Positions 26,229 through 30,153 of a stretch of DNA of 30,153 bases are shown here, piece after piece. The DNA lies in NCBI GenBank assembly GCA_023145575.1, contig JAGLDN010000276.1:1-30153 (forward strand), written 5' to 3'. A program made the translations under genes and the position numbers. The DNA comes from Psychromonas sp. (GTDB lineage Bacteria > Pseudomonadota > Gammaproteobacteria > Enterobacterales > Psychromonadaceae). The notes under the pieces are model-generated. The model saw only the letters and a list, made by a program, of their open reading frames with translations. It had not been told where the DNA came from and made no database searches. The first letter of the stretch is position 1, and each line of letters starts with the position of its first letter.

Positions 26229-26320
26229 ATTATATATCCTTTTCTAGTATTAGTATTATAAAAAATATCCTATAATATTGTTCACTATAGGTTATTTTAT
26301 TGCTACTTGGAGCTCACATA

Positions 26321-27010
26321 GTGAAACTTTTTCTTATTCTTTTTCTTAGTTTAGGTTGTAATTTTGTTTTTGCTGAAACTAATTACAATAACACATTAGA
26401 AAACTTTGCTAAAACGCAAATTTTAGAAAAATATAGTACGGTTGAAAATAAAGAAGCCGGCGAAAAAATCGATATTAAAGCAAGTCCTCTTAGTAAAATA
26501 AAAACATACAAAAGATGCCATGGTCCACTTAAAGGGCGAGTTGTTAACGAGAAACTAAAACCTCATACTACCGTAAAAATCACTTGTCCTGATCCCGATT
26601 CTTGGTCCATTTATGTTCGCGTTAGAGTAAAAAAGTTACTTCCAGTGGTGGTAGCTTCACAGAGTTTAAGCAAAAATCAAATACTCAACATAGAGAATAC
26701 TAAAATTCTTTACCTCGGAAAATCTCGTATTAAAAGTGGCTCATTCTCATTACCAGCCCCATTATATGGTAGCCGTTTAAAAAGAAATATTTCTAAAAAT
26801 AAAGTAATAAAAAACCGTGACATTTGTATTGTTTGTAAAAATGATAAAGTTAATATTTTTGCAAAAAATAACCGTTTATCAATCAAAACATCAGGTATAG
26901 CACTTTCTGATGCTAACATAGGCTCAACAATTAGAGTGAAAAATATACAAACTCAGCGTGTGGTTGTTGGTGTTGTAAAAGGATTAAAAAATGTTCAAAT
27001 ACAATTTTAA
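26321..27010 (+). CDS. flgA: Flagellar P-ring assembly chaperone FlgA
   Basis: Periplasmic chaperone needed for FlgI polymerisation into the P ring. From the chosen GTG the product has 229 residues with a Sec signal peptide, MKLFLILFLSLGCNFVFAE (1-19). The C-terminal SAF-like part is typical: PVVVASQSLSKNQIL, then GIALSDANIGSTIRVKN and VVGVVKG near the end. The frame extends to a TTG at 26300, but GGAG at 26309-26312 sits eight bases before the GTG at 26321, and that start yields a clean signal peptide. The Cys pair in ICIVCKN (after about residue 165) is notable. Confidence 0.9.
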   Translation: MKLFLILFLSLGCNFVFAETNYNNTLENFAKTQILEKYSTVENKEAGEKIDIKASPLSKIKTYKRCHGPLKGRVVNEKLKPHTTVKITCPDPDSWSIYVRVRVKKLLPVVVASQSLSKNQILNIENTKILYLGKSRIKSGSFSLPAPLYGSRLKRNISKNKVIKNRDICIVCKNDKVNIFAKNNRLSIKTSGIALSDANIGSTIRVKNIQTQRVVVGVVKGLKNVQIQF

Positions 27011-27118
27011 GCCATTTACCCCACCACCCCACAAAAATAATAAAAATAATAATAAAAAATTGACGAACATGCCAATAACGATTAAAAGATAATTAATGAA
27101 AAAAATTATAAAATTAAT

Positions 27119-27145
27119 TAAAGAAATTTAAACCTTGGCCGATAT
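27119..27145 (+). promoter_or_regulatory. Sigma-28 (FliA) promoter of flgM-flgN
   Basis: TAAA at 27119-27122, a spacer of exactly 15 bases, then GCCGATAT at 27138-27145. The enterobacterial sigma-28 consensus is TAAA-N15-GCCGATAA, so only the last base differs. It lies 33 bases before the flgM ATG. Control of flgM by the sigma factor that FlgM inhibits is the known feedback design. Confidence 0.85.
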
Positions 27146-27177
27146 TATAGTTCGAGAGTAAATAAAGGAGAGTCATC

Positions 27178-27495
27178 ATGAGTATAAATATTAACAATCA
27201 AGCCGGGCAAAACAAGGTTTCTATTGATAAAAATAAAGATTTAAATCAATTTAATACTAAAAATGAAGAGCAAAACAAGCCAGTCGCAAAAAGTCAAGAT
27301 TCAGTGCAACTAACATCGCAAGCTAAAAACTTGCATAAATTACATAATGACAATAATAATGAAGTTAATGCCACACGCATTGAAGAATTAAAAGCTGCAA
27401 TTATTAATGGTGATTATAAAATAAATGTAGAACATCTTGCAGAAAGACTTAGCAAATTTGAAGGTGATTTTTCTAAGTACAATCCTACTGAATAA
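27178..27495 (+). CDS. flgM: Anti-sigma-28 factor FlgM
   Basis: Binds and inhibits the flagellar sigma factor FliA until the hook is complete and FlgM is exported. It has 105 residues, hydrophilic and probably disordered in its first half, with the conserved C-terminal sigma-binding part DSVQLTSQA (41-49) and RIEELKAAIINGDYKINVEH (67-86), then LAERL. A strong AAGGAG (27165-27170) precedes the ATG. flgN follows after 18 bases, so the two are co-transcribed. Confidence 0.93.
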   Translation: MSININNQAGQNKVSIDKNKDLNQFNTKNEEQNKPVAKSQDSVQLTSQAKNLHKLHNDNNNEVNATRIEELKAAIINGDYKINVEHLAERLSKFEGDFSKYNPTE

Positions 27496-27513
27496 CAATA
27501 ACGAGTAAGCATA

Positions 27514-27933
27514 ATGACAGCAACTCAATTTAAGGAGCAAATAAAGGCTCTTGTAGAACTTCAACAAATTCTTGAAGAGGAAACCAATTGCCTCAAAAAT
27601 AAAGACTTCTCATCGCTTAATGAAGTTTTATTCAACAAGCAAAAAAAACTTCAAGATATTTCCTCTCGAGACAGTGACATTGCATCAACAACCACATTAT
27701 CCGACATAGAAAACGATGAGGAACTCTTCGGATTAAAACGTCAAGCTGATAAGGCATTCAAGGATTGCCAAAAAATAAACGAAATAAATGGTCAACTAGT
27801 GCAACTTAGCATGAAAAGTAACAAGCATTTAATGCAATTAATAACTCAAGCAACAGGTAAAAATACGGTTACCTACGATCAAAAAGGAATATTAACGAGT
27901 GGATCAGTACTCGGTAAGAACATTCAAGCATAA
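27514..27933 (+). CDS. flgN: Flagellar export chaperone FlgN
   Basis: Cytosolic chaperone for the hook-filament junction proteins FlgK and FlgL. It has 139 residues, almost fully helical and rich in Glu, Lys, Gln and Leu, with the FlgN-type pattern LVELQQILEEETNCLKNKDF near the N-terminus and a later TYDQKGIL. Assignment rests largely on position after flgM. Its usual clients flgK and flgL are not in this window. Confidence 0.85.
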   Translation: MTATQFKEQIKALVELQQILEEETNCLKNKDFSSLNEVLFNKQKKLQDISSRDSDIASTTTLSDIENDEELFGLKRQADKAFKDCQKINEINGQLVQLSMKSNKHLMQLITQATGKNTVTYDQKGILTSGSVLGKNIQA

Positions 27934-28425
27934 TATTATACCCAATTATCCTTCAAATATACTAAGTTAAAATCAAATAGTTCAATTCTTATCAATATTC
28001 ACTAGCTTTATAATGCTCAAGTTTTTTTGGGATGGCTTCTAAGCTACATTTTTAAAACCTCTTCTTGTTTTAGCTTATGTATTATAACCAAGTGATGAAT
28101 GAACTCGCTTTTTGCTATAATACCTAATATATACCCATATTATTTCAATAATGAAACATCAGGCACAAACTCGCTACTCAGAATGAGGCGCAACATTAAA
28201 GCTATCAACGATTAGCTACGCTAAACATTTTTCGGTAGAATTAAAGCAAGAATGCTAATTCTTTTATGGTTACTCCCTTTTGATTGCGCAGTGCAAGGCT
28301 GGTTTTCAAGTTCGCACCCCTCAACACAAGACAACTTGCACAAAATTGTCTGGCTGGTATTGAATTTTTAAGTGAAAAGCCATTTACACAGTTTAGAGAG
28401 ATTCTTCTACTACTAAAACAGCTTG
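27934..28425. other. Gene-free stretch after flgN
   Basis: About 490 bases with no supported gene. A plus-strand frame at 28284-28526 runs into the PEBP gene on the other strand and shows no domain; the opposite strand near 28260-28400 also has a short open frame without features. No hairpin with T-run was found after flgN. Confidence 0.4.
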
Positions 28426-29067
28426 CTATAACTTGTAGCTTATTGGGCTCATTGAGTAGGTTCCTACGTGCGAAGCAACCCCAAGAATGTGTTCCTTCAT
28501 TGCCTGCAACGCGTCTTTACCTGTGAATTCGTTTTGCAGATTCAGCGTTTTAATATCAAGTGCAAAGATCTGGAAATGATAGTGGTGCACGATACTGTCA
28601 TTCCACGGCGGACAGGGTCCGTCATAACCACCGTAGATGCCTTCCATATCTGAGTCGCCATTGAACCAGTTCGTATAGTCGTTAATACCTGTCATGCCGA
28701 GTGGTGTCTGGCCTATAGGTTTTCCTCTTGGCGTAATGCCGCTACTGGCTGTTCCCTCGATTATTGCAGATACGCCTACAGGAATATTAACAAGAACCCA
28801 ATGAAAGAAATTTACGCGAGATAGGTCATCGGAAATCATCTTGCCTTCTTGATTTACGTTTTCACGTGAAGACGGGGCATCAGGATCATGACAAATGATA
28901 GCAAAGGACTTTGTTTCTTTTGGCGCATGAGACCATCGAATGCCAGGATTTATGTTATCACTAAGTGCAAATAAGGTGTCACTTCCTGGCTGCCCAAAAG
29001 CGAATTTAGCTGGAATATTCATACCGTTAGCCCAAGAGTCAATATGAATGGCAAATTGTTGTTCCAT
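28426..29067 (-). CDS. YbhB/YbcL-type phosphatidylethanolamine-binding (PEBP) family protein
   Basis: Member of the PEBP/Raf-kinase-inhibitor-like superfamily; the bacterial role is not established. It has 213 residues with the ligand-pocket residues in CHDPDAPSS (59-67), FFHWVLVNIP (87-96), and GGYDGPCPPWNDSIVHHYHF (146-165), followed by FQIFALD. No signal peptide, so cytosolic, as for YbhB. GAGGA lies six bases before the ATG. On the same strand upstream are the broken VOC gene and a small membrane protein gene. Confidence 0.92.
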   Translation of the reverse strand: MEQQFAIHIDSWANGMNIPAKFAFGQPGSDTLFALSDNINPGIRWSHAPKETKSFAIICHDPDAPSSRENVNQEGKMISDDLSRVNFFHWVLVNIPVGVSAIIEGTASSGITPRGKPIGQTPLGMTGINDYTNWFNGDSDMEGIYGGYDGPCPPWNDSIVHHYHFQIFALDIKTLNLQNEFTGKDALQAMKEHILGVASHVGTYSMSPISYKL

Positions 29068-29173
29068 GTTTAGTCCTCTGTTTAATTTGTATGATGATAC
29101 ACATCAACTCAAAGATTCTTTGTCGACCACGTACTCGATGGTCAGAACGAAAGTATCTATAACAATTCATAGG

Positions 29174-29560
29174 CTAACTACCAAGATAATTAGATACTTC
29201 AATTAAATTTTTATCTGAATATCTAAAGTATACTGGAATAATAGCGCCAGTTGCACCCGTTTTATTCACTGGTCGATCAATGATATTCACACTTTTTCAT
29301 AATAATTGACTGATTGCTTATTCAACTGCCGTTGAAATAATAAAACATAATTCTGCGCTGCCATTCATTACATTTTTAGCTTTAGGTTAAAATTCATTAC
29401 CCAAATCATGAAGATTAATTCTTGGTTGTCGAAAAAGTAAAGCAACACGATTTTCAGCAAATTTGATCATTTGCATACCAAGTATAGATTCATAGGATAA
29501 CGCTGTAACATCAATATTTTTAACGGTTAAGACCAGATGATCTAATCTTTCAATTTTCAC
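29174..29560 (-). pseudogene. VOC/glyoxalase-superfamily protein, inactivated by three stops
   Basis: The minus strand reads from a GTG at 29558-29560 (AAGG four bases upstream) for 129 codons in one unbroken frame. It starts MKIERLDHLVLTVKNIDVTA, then ALLFRQPRINLHDLG and later VNKTGATGAIIPVYFR and NLIEVSNYLGS. This matches small single-domain vicinal-oxygen-chelate proteins, with metal ligands likely at His8, His of INLH, and the Glu of LIEVSN. Three in-frame stops interrupt it: TAA at 29387-29389, TAA at 29318-29320 and TGA at 29297-29299. There is no frameshift, so inactivation appears to be recent and by substitution. Confidence 0.8.
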
Positions 29561-29592
29561 GGTACCTTGCGTAGCACATCATTACTTATAAA

Positions 29593-29802
29593 TTAAAGTT
29601 GATAATAGTTCATTCCCATAAATAAACCATGAAACAATCCTCCAAATATTCCCCCCAAGATCATAAAAATAAACCATAAAATAATACAGGCAGGTATTGA
29701 AGAGATAGCAAGTTTGACTAAGAAAATTACCATAGAAAAAAATGGCATTTTGATATCAACAACCGTGACTTCTTGTTTTTGGTTATTCTGTAAATCTGTC
29801 AT
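29593..29802 (-). CDS. Small conserved-looking membrane protein
   Basis: 69 residues from an ATG with AGGGGAA immediately upstream. It has a hydrophilic N-terminus (1-18) with VTVVDIKMPFFSMVIF, then one long or two short hydrophobic helices over about 22-60 with a Gly-rich end GGIFGGLFHGLFMG. Function unknown. The VDIxMPF-x-SMV pattern resembles small membrane proteins I have seen in other gammaproteobacteria, but no name can be given. It may have shared a transcript with the dead VOC gene, 33 bases downstream. Confidence 0.7.
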   Translation of the reverse strand: MTDLQNNQKQEVTVVDIKMPFFSMVIFLVKLAISSIPACIILWFIFMILGGIFGGLFHGLFMGMNYYQL

Positions 29803-29876
29803 ATGTTCCCCTAGTCTATGATATTATTTAATCCAAGAGAATTTTAGCCAACTTGAATGCAATTATTTTACTGATG

Positions 29877-30153
29877 TTACGCAGTTAAGATCTGCCATTG
29901 GTGCCTTTCATCTAGAGCAAATTTTTGTGCTTTGATATAAAGCTTCGTTTTTAAACCAAATGTTGTTAGTCCTGTTTTAAACCTAGATACTCCAATTTTA
30001 CCGCTGCAAGTAAAGACATGAAGATATGATTACTCTGTGTCCTTTTTGTTTTTGTTAGGGATTTAGCAAGTGCTGTATTAGATTTTTTATTTTTATGAAA
30101 AAATTCAACTTTCCAGATTTTTTGATAGATCGTTTCTATAGACTCTTTATCAA
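29877..30153 (-). pseudogene. IS transposase 3' remnant with frameshift, cut by window edge
   Basis: On the minus strand, from the window edge: DKESIETIYQKIWKVEFFHK, then KSNTALAKSLTKTKRTQSNH and MSLLAAVKLEYL. A frame change near 29980 follows, after which LKTGLTTFGLKTKLYIKAQK and a final QWQILTA-stop continue. This is the C-terminal part of an IS4/IS701-like DDE transposase (Y-x-K-x-W-K-V-E-x-x-H-K, then A-K-S). It is broken by the frameshift; the rest lies outside the window. Confidence 0.7.

Noticed and set aside
26229..26260. TATAAT-like box before cheV
   Set aside because: No acceptable -35 at 16-18 bases; chance is likely in such AT-rich DNA.
26289..26304. Sigma-54-like motif (GG-N10-GC with TTGCT) upstream of flgA
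   Set aside because: The -24 part matches poorly, and the predicted transcript start would fall after the flgA ribosome site, leaving no leader.
28284..28526. 80-codon plus-strand frame antisense to the PEBP gene
   Set aside because: Its second half is the shadow of the PEBP coding sequence; no ribosome site or domain.

Overview
The window is AT-rich DNA from a gammaproteobacterium, most likely a marine, polar-flagellated one of the Alteromonadales/Vibrionales type. This rests on the close resemblance of HrpA, OpdA, NhaA, BtuR and the Flg proteins to gammaproteobacterial families, the cheV-cheR-flgB neighbourhood, sigma-54 promoters in front of flagellar genes, and flgA, flgM and flgN lying divergent from cheV. 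The genus cannot be fixed from the sequence alone. No rRNA, tRNA or CRISPR array was seen.

Left part (1-5172): the possible tail of an upstream gene, then nhaA (Na+/H+ antiporter) and btuR/cobO (corrinoid adenosyltransferase) almost touching, a roughly 1-kb stretch without a recognisable gene, and oligopeptidase A (M3 zinc peptidase). Middle-left (5173-9093): a decayed stretch with IS630- and IS30-type transposase remnants, then a two-gene type II restriction-modification locus (Dam-like adenine methylase plus PD-(D/E)XK endonuclease), then more degenerate repeat DNA. Next comes hrpA (9094-12987, minus strand, TTG start), followed by a minus-strand gene for an M35-type (aspzincin) zinc metallopeptidase and 1.4 kb of debris holding a second IS30 remnant and a long perfect hairpin.

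Right part (15462-27933): a flagellar/chemotaxis cluster. On the minus strand flgB-C-D-E and flgF-G-H-I form two units. Each has its own sigma-54 (-24/-12) promoter, and a rho-independent terminator lies between flgE and flgF. Upstream are cheV-cheR (minus, ending at a terminator), and divergently flgA, then flgM-flgN behind a near-perfect sigma-28 promoter. The rod, hook and P/L-ring genes therefore look sigma-54 driven, while the anti-sigma factor FlgM is driven by sigma-28. The cluster is interrupted twice. The cheR-flgB junction holds 2.1 kb with two IS3-family remnants bracketing an intact gene for a putative Cys-His-Asp thiol enzyme. After flgI the expected flgJ-K-L are absent and the junk/metallopeptidase region follows.

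Right edge (27934-30153): a PEBP-family gene, a VOC/glyoxalase-like gene killed by three in-frame stops with its frame otherwise intact, a small membrane protein gene, and the 3' end of a frameshifted IS transposase.

The overall picture is a genome with many dead insertion sequences and recent pseudogenes. Two intact, probably acquired enzyme genes without signal peptides sit at the two breaks of the flagellar cluster. No single undescribed multi-gene system is proven. The best leads are those two enzymes, the restriction-modification pair, and an Ala-rich insertion in the hook protein.
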